In this document: piece after piece, positions 44,586-53,266 of the stretch
Position numbering within the stretch: the first letter of the stretch is position 1
Layout of the letters: every line of letters begins with the position of its first letter
Assembly: GCA_025361705.1 (NCBI GenBank)
Contig: JANYJW010000051.1
Location: 18,112-82,111, forward strand
Length of the DNA stretch: 64,000 nucleotides
Reading direction: 5' to 3'
DNA from: Gemmatimonas sp.
GTDB lineage: Bacteria; Gemmatimonadota; Gemmatimonadetes; Gemmatimonadales; Gemmatimonadaceae
Made by a program: the position numbers and the translations under genes
Notes under the pieces: model-generated
Databases searched by the model: none
What the model saw: the letters and a program-made list of their open reading frames with translations, nothing else
What the model was told of the DNA's origin: nothing

Positions 44586-47500
44586 ATGAGGTTCGCCAGC
44601 CGATGGCTTGGGGTATTGGCGTCGTGCACCGCGCTCGCTGGAACGATGCATGGGCAGGAGATTGCGCTCCGGGGGCGTGTGACCGATGTCGCCGGACGCC
44701 CATTGGCTAACGCGACGATTGTGTTTACGACTTCGACAGGTGAAGCCCCAGTCGTAACAGCATCCGCTGATTCCGGTGATTTCGTTGCGCGTGTGCGCCG
44801 GCAGGACGGGACTGTGGTGATGCTGGTATCGCTCTCGGGGTACCAGAATGCGCAACGACCCGTCGTGTTATCAGGCACGGGAGAAGCGCTCATTCTGCAG
44901 GATGTGCAGCTCCTTCGGCGCGTGCAGTCCATGAAGGCGGTTACGACGTATGGCGTGCAACCGCGCCCCTACCGCGAAGGGCCGGGGTCACAGCGGTTGC
45001 CAGGCAGCAACGCCGTTCGGCTTTCGAGGGGCGATGGTACACTGGGGGATGTGGACGGCAGCCTTGCTACGTCGCTCGCATTGGTGCCAGGTGTTTCCAT
45101 CACCGATGGATCGGTGGAGGGGATAGCCGGTGCATCCGCCTTTGGGCTTGGGTCTGATCAGAACGTGATGACGCTTAATGGCGCGACGGCGAACGGCCTG
45201 ACGCTTCCGCGCGATGGCCTCATTAGTACCGTGCGAGTCGCGACCTATGATCCGAAATACGGACGCACCGGCGGTCTCGAAGTGTCCTCTGAACTGAGAA
45301 GTGGCACCACGATCCAATACCAGGTTGCGCGCGTCACGCTTGAGCGCCCCGGACTGCTTGCACCGGCGATGTCTGCGTCGAGCCTCAGTCCTAGGTATTC
45401 TGCAATCGTCAGTTCGGCGACGTCTGGAGCGTTCTCAGGGCAGCGACGATTCTACAACATCGCCGCACAGCTGTCGGAGCTGGCGGGTAACTCGCGAAGT
45501 CTCTCAGCGCTCCCGGCCGGCACATTGTCGCTGCTGGGCACGTCTCCCGCGGCGATAGCAAGTCTGTTGGCGGCAGGAGCCGCGGTGGGCCTTCCAATGG
45601 GAGTTGGTACGCCTGAGAAGACGGTCTCGGCGGCGTCTGTGGTGGCGCGTGTCGACTTGACGCCCGCAGCGCAGGAGTTCGCAAGCGTAAACGGTAGCGT
45701 GCTCTACCTTCTGACGTCTGCGGCATTCAGGCGTTCGACCGGCGTGGGACTGTCGCCGTTAGGGCTGTCGACGCGCCAGGCGGCGAGCGACAGCTACCAA
45801 GGGCTGCTCGGCGTCTCCTGGTCACCATACTTCAGGAGCACCCTGGCTGAGACGCGAGCGACGCTCGCGACGGATGCCGATCTGTCCGCGCCACTGCTGC
45901 GACTTCCCGCGGCGTCCGTCTGGATGCGGCCGGCTGCTGGCATTTCCTCACCCGCGCTGCTTGGGCTCGTGGGTGGCAGCGGGAGTGGGCCGTCGCAGAG
46001 GCGGGGTACCACCGGGGAACTTAGCCAGGAAGTGTCTTGGATGACCCGGGATCGCGCCCATCGCTTCAATGCGTACGCTGATGTGACCGTTCAGCAGCAC
46101 AGCGCCACGGCAGAGCCAGGTCGATTCGGGAATATCCTCTTCGCCTCGATTGAGGACTTTCGTGTTGGTCGTGCGAGCCAGTTTGTTCGGTCGCCCTTCT
46201 CTATTGCCGAGGATGCCCATTCACTGGGTGGGGTGATTGCATTCAGCGATGTGTACTACGCCACGCGCGAAAGCCGCGCCCCGGCGGAAATCGATGGCGA
46301 TGCCTTCCTCCTTCAATGGGGCGTGCGCGCGGACCTGCGAGCGTTCGGGAGCAGGCCAGACGGGGCGGCTCAGCTGACATCTTCTCCGTGGCCACGCCAG
46401 GACCTGCCGTCCACGATGCAGACGATTTCGCCCATGCTCGGCATCACGTGGCGTCGCGGGCAGTACGAAGTGCCGGTCGGGATTGCGACGTTCACGGAGA
46501 CGAGGCACACGGTCACGGCAGGAGTGCGGCGATATGCTGGCATCCTGCCACCGGCGACACTAGCGGGCGTAGGTCGAAGCTTCACGTCAGTCGATGGCAC
46601 CTCGGTGCTCGACTGCACCGGGAGCGGTATGCCGTCCGTAGACTGGCGCGGCTGGTCGACTTCGCCCCAGCTGCTTCCGACCGCGTGTGCGGATGACAGC
46701 TCCGTCGCTTCGGGCGTGGCACCCAGCGCTACGCGATTCGCACCAGGGTTTCAGACGCCCCACAGTTGGCGATCGGAGGCAAGTTGGTCCTGGTTAGTCT
46801 CGCGAGCGATTTCGACCTCTCTGGGTGCGGTCTACTCGGACAACGCGCGCCTGATCCAATCCGTCGACCTCAATCTGAGAGCGGAGCCGTCCCTTCGCCT
46901 CGCGGACGAGCAAGGGCGGCCCGTGTTCACAATCCCGGGCCAAATCGATTCCCGGCTGGGACCTCTCGGTACGACGGGCTCCCGAGCCTACAATCAGTAC
47001 GGCGAAGTCAGGGAGCTCCGCTCCGTGCGACGGTCGCATGCGCAGTATCTCGTGGCAGGCATGACCCTTCGCCTTGGTACCGGCCCGACACGAGCGCCGA
47101 CGGAGTCGCCGCAGCGCGCCACGGGAAGCGTGCGGCTGCAGTATTCGCGATCCTCGGTGCGAGAGCAGCGAGGTGGGTGGGAAGGGTCCACTGGCGGTGA
47201 TCCACGCACACTCGAGTGGGGTCGCTCTGACAGTGAACGAGAGTCGCTGGTCGCCGTACTTCAGGGGCGTGTCGCAGATCTCGGCAGCTTCATGTTTGCA
47301 TTTCGCGCTGTTGGAGGGCGCGCCTACACTCCGATGGTGGGTAGCGACATCAACGGAGATGGCATCGCCAACGACCGCGCATTCGTGTGGAACGTCGCCA
47401 GTCTGCCTGCCGGACCGTCGCAGGCAACCATGATGTCCTTGATCAGCACGGCTTCACCGGCCGTCCGGGCGTGTCTTCGGCATGAGGCCAACCGCATCGC

Positions 47501-48314
47501 CGCGCCGAGTAGCTGCTCCACAGGTTGGAGTGTAGCGATGGCGAACGCTACCATCACGATTGACCCGCGATACCTGCCCCTGTCGGGCAGATCCGCGCTG
47601 TCCATTCATGTGCTCAATGTCATGGCTGGTCTCGATCAGGTCTTGCATGGCTCGGGCTCGCGGCGCGGTTGGGGGCAGCTCACCCCGCCCGATCCAGTGC
47701 TACTCTTCGTGCGCGGCTTTGACGCATCAACCGGCAAGTACCAGTATGATGTCAACCCGGGTTTCGGGTCGACTGAGCGACTGCGTGGCCTGTTCGAACT
47801 CCCATTCCGTGTGGTCGTGGATTATCGCCTCGACTGGAGCCGCGATCCGGAACTTCAAGTGATCGACGACCAGCTTGTGCAAGTCCGGCGGGCTGGACTG
47901 GTCGAGGTGCCTGAAATACAGGAGCGGTTCCTTCGGATGGCAGAGATGGGGAGCGCGGACCTTCGCTTGTTGTTGCGACTCGGAAAAGACCTCTCGCTCG
48001 ACTCGGCGCAAGTAAGCACGATCGCGAGGTTCGACCGAGAGCTTGGGCAAGTGCGTGAATCGCTATATGCCGATTTGGCGACGGCGTTCGCTCGGAACAC
48101 GGGGCGTCCGGCCGGGGACGAGTTGCGACGCAAGTGGCATGCGACGATCAGCGCCTCTATCAGGGAAACCTATGCCGTCTACCGGCGAGCTGATGCGGTG
48201 CTCTCGTCCGAGCAGCGCGCGTTCTTGAAGAGCAGAGGGCTCGCCCCTGAACTCAGGCGTGACGAGCAGTGGCTTCGCGAGGCGACATCGGGAGCGCAAT
48301 TACGCATGCGATGA
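44586..48314 (+). CDS. TonB-dependent receptor-like outer-membrane protein with helical C-terminal extension
   Basis: 1242 residues. A signal peptide (about 23, ending TMHGQE) is followed by a carboxypeptidase-regulatory-like domain (about 26-110), a plug domain (about 150-240, with LALVPGVS and LNGATANGL) and a long beta-barrel region to about residue 1085. Normal TonB receptors end with the last barrel strand; this one continues for about 150 mostly helical, charged residues containing LSLDSAQV and LSSEQRAFL, motifs like those of CpxP/Spy (LTxxQ) periplasmic proteins. The barrel would import or export a ligand; the cassette's peptide is the obvious candidate (inference). Confidence 0.8.
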   Translation: MRFASRWLGVLASCTALAGTMHGQEIALRGRVTDVAGRPLANATIVFTTSTGEAPVVTASADSGDFVARVRRQDGTVVMLVSLSGYQNAQRPVVLSGTGEALILQDVQLLRRVQSMKAVTTYGVQPRPYREGPGSQRLPGSNAVRLSRGDGTLGDVDGSLATSLALVPGVSITDGSVEGIAGASAFGLGSDQNVMTLNGATANGLTLPRDGLISTVRVATYDPKYGRTGGLEVSSELRSGTTIQYQVARVTLERPGLLAPAMSASSLSPRYSAIVSSATSGAFSGQRRFYNIAAQLSELAGNSRSLSALPAGTLSLLGTSPAAIASLLAAGAAVGLPMGVGTPEKTVSAASVVARVDLTPAAQEFASVNGSVLYLLTSAAFRRSTGVGLSPLGLSTRQAASDSYQGLLGVSWSPYFRSTLAETRATLATDADLSAPLLRLPAASVWMRPAAGISSPALLGLVGGSGSGPSQRRGTTGELSQEVSWMTRDRAHRFNAYADVTVQQHSATAEPGRFGNILFASIEDFRVGRASQFVRSPFSIAEDAHSLGGVIAFSDVYYATRESRAPAEIDGDAFLLQWGVRADLRAFGSRPDGAAQLTSSPWPRQDLPSTMQTISPMLGITWRRGQYEVPVGIATFTETRHTVTAGVRRYAGILPPATLAGVGRSFTSVDGTSVLDCTGSGMPSVDWRGWSTSPQLLPTACADDSSVASGVAPSATRFAPGFQTPHSWRSEASWSWLVSRAISTSLGAVYSDNARLIQSVDLNLRAEPSLRLADEQGRPVFTIPGQIDSRLGPLGTTGSRAYNQYGEVRELRSVRRSHAQYLVAGMTLRLGTGPTRAPTESPQRATGSVRLQYSRSSVREQRGGWEGSTGGDPRTLEWGRSDSERESLVAVLQGRVADLGSFMFAFRAVGGRAYTPMVGSDINGDGIANDRAFVWNVASLPAGPSQATMMSLISTASPAVRACLRHEANRIAAPSSCSTGWSVAMANATITIDPRYLPLSGRSALSIHVLNVMAGLDQVLHGSGSRRGWGQLTPPDPVLLFVRGFDASTGKYQYDVNPGFGSTERLRGLFELPFRVVVDYRLDWSRDPELQVIDDQLVQVRRAGLVEVPEIQERFLRMAEMGSADLRLLLRLGKDLSLDSAQVSTIARFDRELGQVRESLYADLATAFARNTGRPAGDELRRKWHATISASIRETYAVYRRADAVLSSEQRAFLKSRGLAPELRRDEQWLREATSGAQLRMR

Positions 48315-48443
48315 GGATGCGTGAACCCGAAACGCGCCCGGCCAGCAGGATAGTCACTACCGAGTGCCCGTCCGTGGGGGCGAAGCTAGGAAGAGACGGG
48401 AGAACCGATGGTGGCGTCGCAGAGTCAAGCACGAATCATCAAT

Positions 48444-48467
48444 CGCCGGACCGCGAAGCGGTTGGCG
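48444..48467. terminator. Hairpin between convergent genes
   Basis: CGCC (48444-48447) and ACCGC (48450-48454) pair with GCGGT (48458-48462) and GGCG (48464-48467) around GAA, with one bulge. It lies just after the proline dehydrogenase stop on the minus strand. The rest of 48315-48469 holds one isolated ACGGGAG heptamer (48396-48402) and nothing else recognised. Confidence 0.5.
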
Positions 48468-48469
48468 TC

Positions 48470-49396
48470 TCAGGTGAACATCGACCTTCCCACAAACCAC
48501 ACATTCGCCGGACGTTCCGCCAGCCGCCGCAGGTACCACTTGTACCACGCGCTGCCGTAGCTGATGAGCGTCTTCACGCAGTGCCCGTCGCTGCGCAGGC
48601 GGCGCTGGTCGGCGTCGCGGATGCCGTACAGCATGTGGATCTCGTACTGCCGGTCCGCCGCGCCGTGCGCCTTGGCGCGCGCCACCAGCCGGTCGAGCAG
48701 CGCGATATCGTGCGTGCCGAACACGGGCGTGCACTGGCCACTCGCCGCCGCCTGCAGCATGCGGTCTGACAGGTCAAAGAAGTTGCGGTTGGTGTCGGCC
48801 TTCAGCGGAAACGCCACCGTCTCGGGTTCGGCGTACGCCCCTTTCACGAGCCGGATGATGGGCCTGATGGGCATCAGCGCCTCGAGGTCCGCCTGCGTGC
48901 GACGCAGGTACGCCTGCAGGCAAAGCCCCACCTGCGGGTGCCGTTCCTTGAGCGCCTTGTACAGCGCCAGCGTGCGGTCGACATAGGCAAAGCTCTCCAT
49001 GTCCACCCAGAACGTGCGGCCAATGGCCTCGCTGCGCGCCGCCAGCACAAACAGGTGATCGAGACACTGGTCGTACGACAGGTCGAGCCCGAGCTGCGTG
49101 GGCTTCACGCTCACGTGCCCGTCCAGGCCCGACGCGGCGAGCTGATCGAAGAACCACAGGTAGTGATCGCGCACGGCCTCCGCGTCCGCCGGCACGGCGA
49201 TATTCTCGCCGAGCTTGGTGAAGACGGTGCCACGCCCCTCGGCCTTGAGCATCTGCGCGGCGCGCAGTGCATCCTCGGGCGCCTCGCCCGGCATGAAGCG
49301 CCGCGTCGCGCGCTTCACGAACGCGCGCTGCGTGGCCTGCCGGTTGAGGAACGGCGAGTCGGCCATCTTCAGCAGGATCGTGCGACCGAGACTCAC
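48470..49396 (-). CDS. Proline dehydrogenase (monofunctional)
   Basis: 308 residues from a GTG that overlaps the Gfo/Idh stop by four bases (GTGA). It is an FAD enzyme oxidising proline to pyrroline-5-carboxylate on the membrane, passing electrons to quinone. Family landmarks are GHVSVKPTQLGL, FWVDMESFAYVDRTL, GLCLQAYLRRT, RLVKGAYAEP, PVFGTHD and the C-terminal YGSAWYKWYLRRLAERPAN (arginines that hold proline carboxylate), each split here by variable residues. The length fits stand-alone ProDH. The partner P5C dehydrogenase is not in the window. Confidence 0.95.
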   Translation of the reverse strand: MSLGRTILLKMADSPFLNRQATQRAFVKRATRRFMPGEAPEDALRAAQMLKAEGRGTVFTKLGENIAVPADAEAVRDHYLWFFDQLAASGLDGHVSVKPTQLGLDLSYDQCLDHLFVLAARSEAIGRTFWVDMESFAYVDRTLALYKALKERHPQVGLCLQAYLRRTQADLEALMPIRPIIRLVKGAYAEPETVAFPLKADTNRNFFDLSDRMLQAAASGQCTPVFGTHDIALLDRLVARAKAHGAADRQYEIHMLYGIRDADQRRLRSDGHCVKTLISYGSAWYKWYLRRLAERPANVWFVGRSMFT

Positions 49397-50628
49397 GGTT
49401 TCCAGGTCCCCTGGGCCACCTTGGGCGTGAACGTGTCGAGCCCGCGCGGCGGGAAGGCGAGCGTCTTGCCGCTCTCCGCGCTCTGGTATGCGGTCATCAG
49501 CATCTTGACCACTTCAAGTCCGTCGTCGAACGTGAGCAGCGGCTTCTCGCGGCCGAGGAAGACGTTCACGAAATGGCGGTCTTCGTCGGTGTAGCCGTAG
49601 GCGAGGTGTTCCTGCGGCACCACGGGCATCACGCCCTGCTCGGCGTTCTGCTTCTCCACCAGATCCTCGCCTGCCCGGCCCGTGACCTCTCGGCTGAAGA
49701 AGAGCTGCAGTCCGCTGTCAAGCGAGTTCCACTTCATGGAATACTCGGGGCCGAGCAGTTCCGCCGAGAGTCGCAGCCCGGCGCCGACGAAGCTCCAGGA
49801 CGTCGACGCCTCGCCGATCACCGTGTGCCCCTCGGCCGTTTCGAACTCGATGGTGAGCGAGGCAAAGTCCTCTGACGGGGCCTTCAGGTAATCCACCTGC
49901 GGTCCCATCATTGCCTTCAACTTCTTGGCGTAGGCGGGGCGCGTCCACTTGAGCGAGGCAATGTGTCCGGTGACCTTCACTGGCTTCACGCTGCTGAGCG
50001 GTTCGCCGGGACGCGTGAGCAGGTGGCGCACGACGAGTGCCGAATGGCACATCATGTCGTTGAGCACGCCGCCGCCCTGCATCTGTCCCATCCAGAACCA
50101 CGGGCTGTGCGGTCCGCTGTGCTCTTCGGCGGCGCGCGCGAGGTACGGGCGACCGGTGGTGGCGGCGCCGCGCGCCCAGATGAGCTTCTTGCCGGCTTCG
50201 ACGTGCGGCGCGAAGAGTTGGTTCTCGAGGTAGCCGGTGGTGAGGCCTACGGAATCAACGAGCTGCTTCACGCGCTTCGCCTCGGCGACATTTCGCGCGA
50301 GTGGCTTTTCGCAGGCGATCCCCTTGAGCGAGCCCTTGCCGCGCTTGATCGTGTCGACGATCTCCTCGACGTTTTCAAGACGCGCCTGATTGGGTCCGCA
50401 GAGCCAGAGCGCGTCGATGGCCGGGTCGGCCACCATCTGCGCGATGCTGCGGTACGGCGTGCAGTCGCCGACATGCAGCGCACGGCAGTACGCCGCCGCC
50501 GACTTGGCGCCCTTGTCGTCGGGGCTCCACACGCCAAGGATGTCGGCGTCACGCACGCCGGTCCAGCCCTGCATGTGGAAGCGCGCGTTGAAGCCGGAAC
50601 CGATGAAGCCGACGCCAAGTCGAGGCAT
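49393..50628 (-). CDS. Gfo/Idh/MocA family oxidoreductase
   Basis: 411 residues, cytoplasmic (no signal). The Rossmann fold starts GVGFIGSGFNARFHMQGW, with the nucleotide/substrate motif CEKPLARNVAEAKR (EKP) and LNDMMCHSALVVRHLL carrying the His of the second domain. It should oxidise or reduce a sugar or inositol-like compound with NAD(P). It is translationally coupled to proline dehydrogenase downstream (GTGA). Upstream is a 147-base gap rich in heptamer repeats and a hairpin that separates it from the GMC pair. Confidence 0.9.
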   Translation of the reverse strand: MPRLGVGFIGSGFNARFHMQGWTGVRDADILGVWSPDDKGAKSAAAYCRALHVGDCTPYRSIAQMVADPAIDALWLCGPNQARLENVEEIVDTIKRGKGSLKGIACEKPLARNVAEAKRVKQLVDSVGLTTGYLENQLFAPHVEAGKKLIWARGAATTGRPYLARAAEEHSGPHSPWFWMGQMQGGGVLNDMMCHSALVVRHLLTRPGEPLSSVKPVKVTGHIASLKWTRPAYAKKLKAMMGPQVDYLKAPSEDFASLTIEFETAEGHTVIGEASTSWSFVGAGLRLSAELLGPEYSMKWNSLDSGLQLFFSREVTGRAGEDLVEKQNAEQGVMPVVPQEHLAYGYTDEDRHFVNVFLGREKPLLTFDDGLEVVKMLMTAYQSAESGKTLAFPPRGLDTFTPKVAQGTWKP

Positions 50629-50775
50629 GAGTTCGGGGTGCGGGGTTAGGCCACGAGGGGCGAGTGGAGCTGGAGAGCGGGGATGGAGGTGCGCCTCATC
50701 CCCGCTGAATTATCGCTCCCGATCCCCGCCATCCGCCATCTGTCATCTGATGTCCGCCATCCTCCAAAGGCGTCC
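50629..50775. repeat. Intergenic repeat cluster: AGTGCGG and ATGGCAG heptamers plus a hairpin
   Basis: Three features share this gap. GAGTTCG, GGGTGCG, GGGTTAG run at 50629-50649. A strong hairpin at 50676-50706 has nine base pairs, a one-base bulge, four more pairs and a TGCG loop; it may terminate the GMC/subunit 3 transcript. Five heptamers of the ATGGCAG family (complement: CCGCCAT, CCGCCAT, CTGTCAT, CTGATGT, CCGCCAT) run at 50726-50760. Confidence 0.65.
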
Positions 50776-51477
50776 CTATCCCTTCCGCACCGCCCGCATC
50801 GACATCTTGTAGCTCACGCCCAGCTTGGCCAGCTGTGGTTCCGGACAGCCATCCCAGGCGCTCAGGGTGATGTTTCCCATATAGCCGATGTCCTTGACCC
50901 CCATGCGGCTGGTCCAGAAGCCGCTCGACGTGAGGTCACGGAAGCGCGTGAAGAACTCCACCCCCGCCTTGAACGCGGGCTTCGCCTTCTTGGGGAAGGC
51001 GATGTCGTTGAGCACCTCGCGCTGCTGCGCTGCCGAGCCCTGCACGAAGTCGCGGTTGAAGCGCGTGCGGTGCTCGGCGGTGAGCCACTTCAATCCGTCG
51101 CGCATCCACTTCTGGCTGCCGGGGTTCTCGTTCATGATGAAGTCCATGAACTCCGGCACGCCGGCGTCGGTGGCGCCGCCAGACCGCGCATCCTTGGGGA
51201 TCACGAGGTCGGCGAGCGAGCGCACCACCGGCCACTCGGTCTTGGTGAAGAAGATCGGCGTGTACGCGGGCGCCCCGCCCTGCAGCGCTGCCTGCGCATG
51301 CTCCGCCGCGCGCGCCACCTCGGGTGCGCCAAGCCCAATGGCGGCCAACGAAGCCGCGGCCATCAACTTCACCACATCGCGCCGCTGCATCTCTGGCGAT
51401 TCGGCGTTTCCTGAGTGCGCGACAACGGGCAATGCGCGATCTCCCGTCCCCCGTCCCCCGTCTCTCGTCTCTTTCAT
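50776..51477 (-). CDS. Gluconate 2-dehydrogenase subunit 3 family protein with Tat signal
   Basis: 233 residues. The ATG at 51477 overlaps the GMC stop (ATGA), so coupling supports this start, but the first dozen codons are heptamer repeat (KETRDGGRGTGD). The Tat signal QRRDVVKLM and its hydrophobic stretch begin only at about residue 31; an in-frame ATG at 51390 would start right at that signal. The mature domain (TEWPVVRSLADLVIPKD, GVPEFMDFIMNE, GFWTSRMGVKDIGYMGN) matches subunit 3, which exports and assists the flavin subunit of GMC-type sugar dehydrogenases. Confidence 0.88.
   Translation of the reverse strand: MKETRDGGRGTGDRALPVVAHSGNAESPEMQRRDVVKLMAAASLAAIGLGAPEVARAAEHAQAALQGGAPAYTPIFFTKTEWPVVRSLADLVIPKDARSGGATDAGVPEFMDFIMNENPGSQKWMRDGLKWLTAEHRTRFNRDFVQGSAAQQREVLNDIAFPKKAKPAFKAGVEFFTRFRDLTSSGFWTSRMGVKDIGYMGNITLSAWDGCPEPQLAKLGVSYKMSMRAVRKG
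51441..51475. repeat. Heptamer repeat, ACGGGAG family, at the start of the subunit 3 gene
   Basis: Five units on the plus strand: CTCCCGT, CCCCCGT, CCCCCGT, CTCTCGT, CTCTTTC. It covers the codons right after the ATG of the minus-strand gene and is read in frame. No inverted partner is adjacent. Confidence 0.75.
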
Positions 51478-53168
51478 AGCGCCCCCGCCTTCCGCTGCTG
51501 CGTGATGTAGTCGGCCGTGCGCCACGCGAGCGCGAGAATGGTCCACGTGGGATTCTTGTCGGCCTGGCTCACAAACGGCCCGCCGTCGGCGACGAAGAGA
51601 TTCTTGCAATCCCACGCCTGCTGGTGCGCGTTGAGCGCCGACGTCCTGGGGTCGTTGCCCATGCGCACCGTGCCCAGCTCGTGAATGATCGACCCGCCAT
51701 TGGAGATGCCGTAGCCTTTGTCCTTGCCGGGCATCGCCCCCCACACCTCGCCTCCCATTTCAGCGATGAGCGTGCGGAACGTCTCCTGCATGTGCTTCAC
51801 CTGGTTGGTTTCGTAGTCGCTCCACTTCCAGTGGAACTTGAGCACCGGAATGCCCCACTTGTCCTTCTGCGCGGTGTCGATCTCGCAGTAACTGTCGGCG
51901 TTCGGAATCATCTCGCCGCGCCCCGAGAAGCCGACCGTTGCGCCCCAGAAGCGGCGATAATCCTCCTTAAGGCCCGCGCCGTAACCGGAGAAGTTCGGGT
52001 AGTTCTCGATGCCGCCCATGAAACCGTAGCTGGGCTGACCCAGACCGCCCCACACCTCGATGTGGTAGCCGCGCGGGAAGTTGAGCTTCTTGTTGTTCAC
52101 CCACCATGGCATGTAGATGTGCCCACCGCCCACGCCGTCGCAATTGTGCTGCATGTGGTTGGTGAGCTTGGGAATGAAGCCCCCCACGTCGGTGCCCGTG
52201 GTGTCGGTGAGGTACTTGCCCACCACGCCGCTCGAGTTGCCGATGCCCTGCGGAAAGCGCGACGACTTGCTGTTGAGCATGATGCGCGCGCTCTCGCAGG
52301 CGCTGGCGGCAAGCACCACCACGCGCCCCTTTACGTGCAGGTCCTTGCCGCTCGCCTTGTCCACGTAGCTGACGCCGGTGGCGTTGCCCTTGGCGTCCAC
52401 GGTCACTTCGCGCGCCATCGCGTTGGTGACCACGGTCAGCCGCCCGGTCTTGGTGGCCGGGATCAGCAGCACGTTGCCCGACGTGAAGTTGGAGTTGGTC
52501 ATGCAGCCGCGGTTGCACTGCGCGCAGTAGTGGCAGGGCGCGCGGCCGTTCGTGGGCTTGGTGATGATCGACAGTCGCGACGGGATGCACCACACGCCGA
52601 GCCTGTCGGCGGCCTGCTTGACCACGAGCTCGTGGCAGCGCGGGCGCGGCGCGGGCTGGAAAATGCCATCGGGGTGATTGGGCAGCTTCTCCACCGACCC
52701 GAAGATGCCGATGAGCTTGTCCACCTGGTCGTAGTACGGCGCCACTTCGTTGTATGTCACGGGCCAATCGTCGCCGAGTCCGTCGATGCTCTTGCGGCGG
52801 AAGTCGTCGGGGCCGAAGCGCAGCGAGATGCGTCCCCAGTGGTTGGTGCGCCCGCCAAGCATGCGCCCGCGCCACCAGTCGAACTTGGTGCCCGGTGCCT
52901 TGGTGTACGGCTCACCGGGCAGTTGCCAGCCGCCCACGCAGGCGTCGAACTCGCCGAACGGCCGCTCCGGCGTGCTTGCACCACGCCTCGGCGAGTCGTA
53001 CGGCATCTTCATCATCTGCGAGTCCTTGGTGTTGTCCCACCAGCCGCCGGCCTCGAGCATCAGGACATTGGCGCCGGCCTGCGTGAGCACGTGCGCGGCC
53101 ATGCCGCCGCCGGCTCCGGACCCGACGATGACGACATCGTATTCGAGGCGCTTCGGTTGGGTGTGCAT
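51474..53168 (-). CDS. GMC family oxidoreductase (sugar dehydrogenase flavin subunit)
   Basis: 564 residues from the ATG at 53168, just before the FAD fold VVIVGSGAGGGMAAHVL. Other landmarks are GGRTNHWGRISLRF, a CHYCAQCNRGC cluster of four Cys, SACESARIMLNS and the C-terminal HELGTVRMGNDP and NPTWTILALAWRTADY, as in gluconate/glucoside dehydrogenase large subunits. It has no signal of its own and would be exported with the Tat-bearing subunit 3 encoded just downstream. It probably oxidises a sugar (C3 in related systems) and passes electrons to a cytochrome c not found here. Confidence 0.93.
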   Translation of the reverse strand: MHTQPKRLEYDVVIVGSGAGGGMAAHVLTQAGANVLMLEAGGWWDNTKDSQMMKMPYDSPRRGASTPERPFGEFDACVGGWQLPGEPYTKAPGTKFDWWRGRMLGGRTNHWGRISLRFGPDDFRRKSIDGLGDDWPVTYNEVAPYYDQVDKLIGIFGSVEKLPNHPDGIFQPAPRPRCHELVVKQAADRLGVWCIPSRLSIITKPTNGRAPCHYCAQCNRGCMTNSNFTSGNVLLIPATKTGRLTVVTNAMAREVTVDAKGNATGVSYVDKASGKDLHVKGRVVVLAASACESARIMLNSKSSRFPQGIGNSSGVVGKYLTDTTGTDVGGFIPKLTNHMQHNCDGVGGGHIYMPWWVNNKKLNFPRGYHIEVWGGLGQPSYGFMGGIENYPNFSGYGAGLKEDYRRFWGATVGFSGRGEMIPNADSYCEIDTAQKDKWGIPVLKFHWKWSDYETNQVKHMQETFRTLIAEMGGEVWGAMPGKDKGYGISNGGSIIHELGTVRMGNDPRTSALNAHQQAWDCKNLFVADGGPFVSQADKNPTWTILALAWRTADYITQQRKAGAL

Positions 53169-53266
53169 GCCGCGAAATTGTCGCCGTGCACGCTGGGACG
53201 CCAGCGGGGTGGCCGGTTGAGCGTCCCCCGGTTTCTCTGCACATTGCAAGTAACGCTGGAGGCGCC

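Noticed and set aside
41344..48314. Lanthipeptide or lasso-peptide biosynthesis cluster
   Set aside because: There are no LanB/C/M, B1/B2, YcaO or radical SAM enzymes; the peptide has a Sec-type signal and paired Cys, so disulfide folding is the simpler reading.
48470..50628. Functional link between proline dehydrogenase and the Gfo/Idh gene
   Set aside because: They overlap by four bases, but no shared pathway is apparent and such overlaps are common here, so co-transcription alone explains it.
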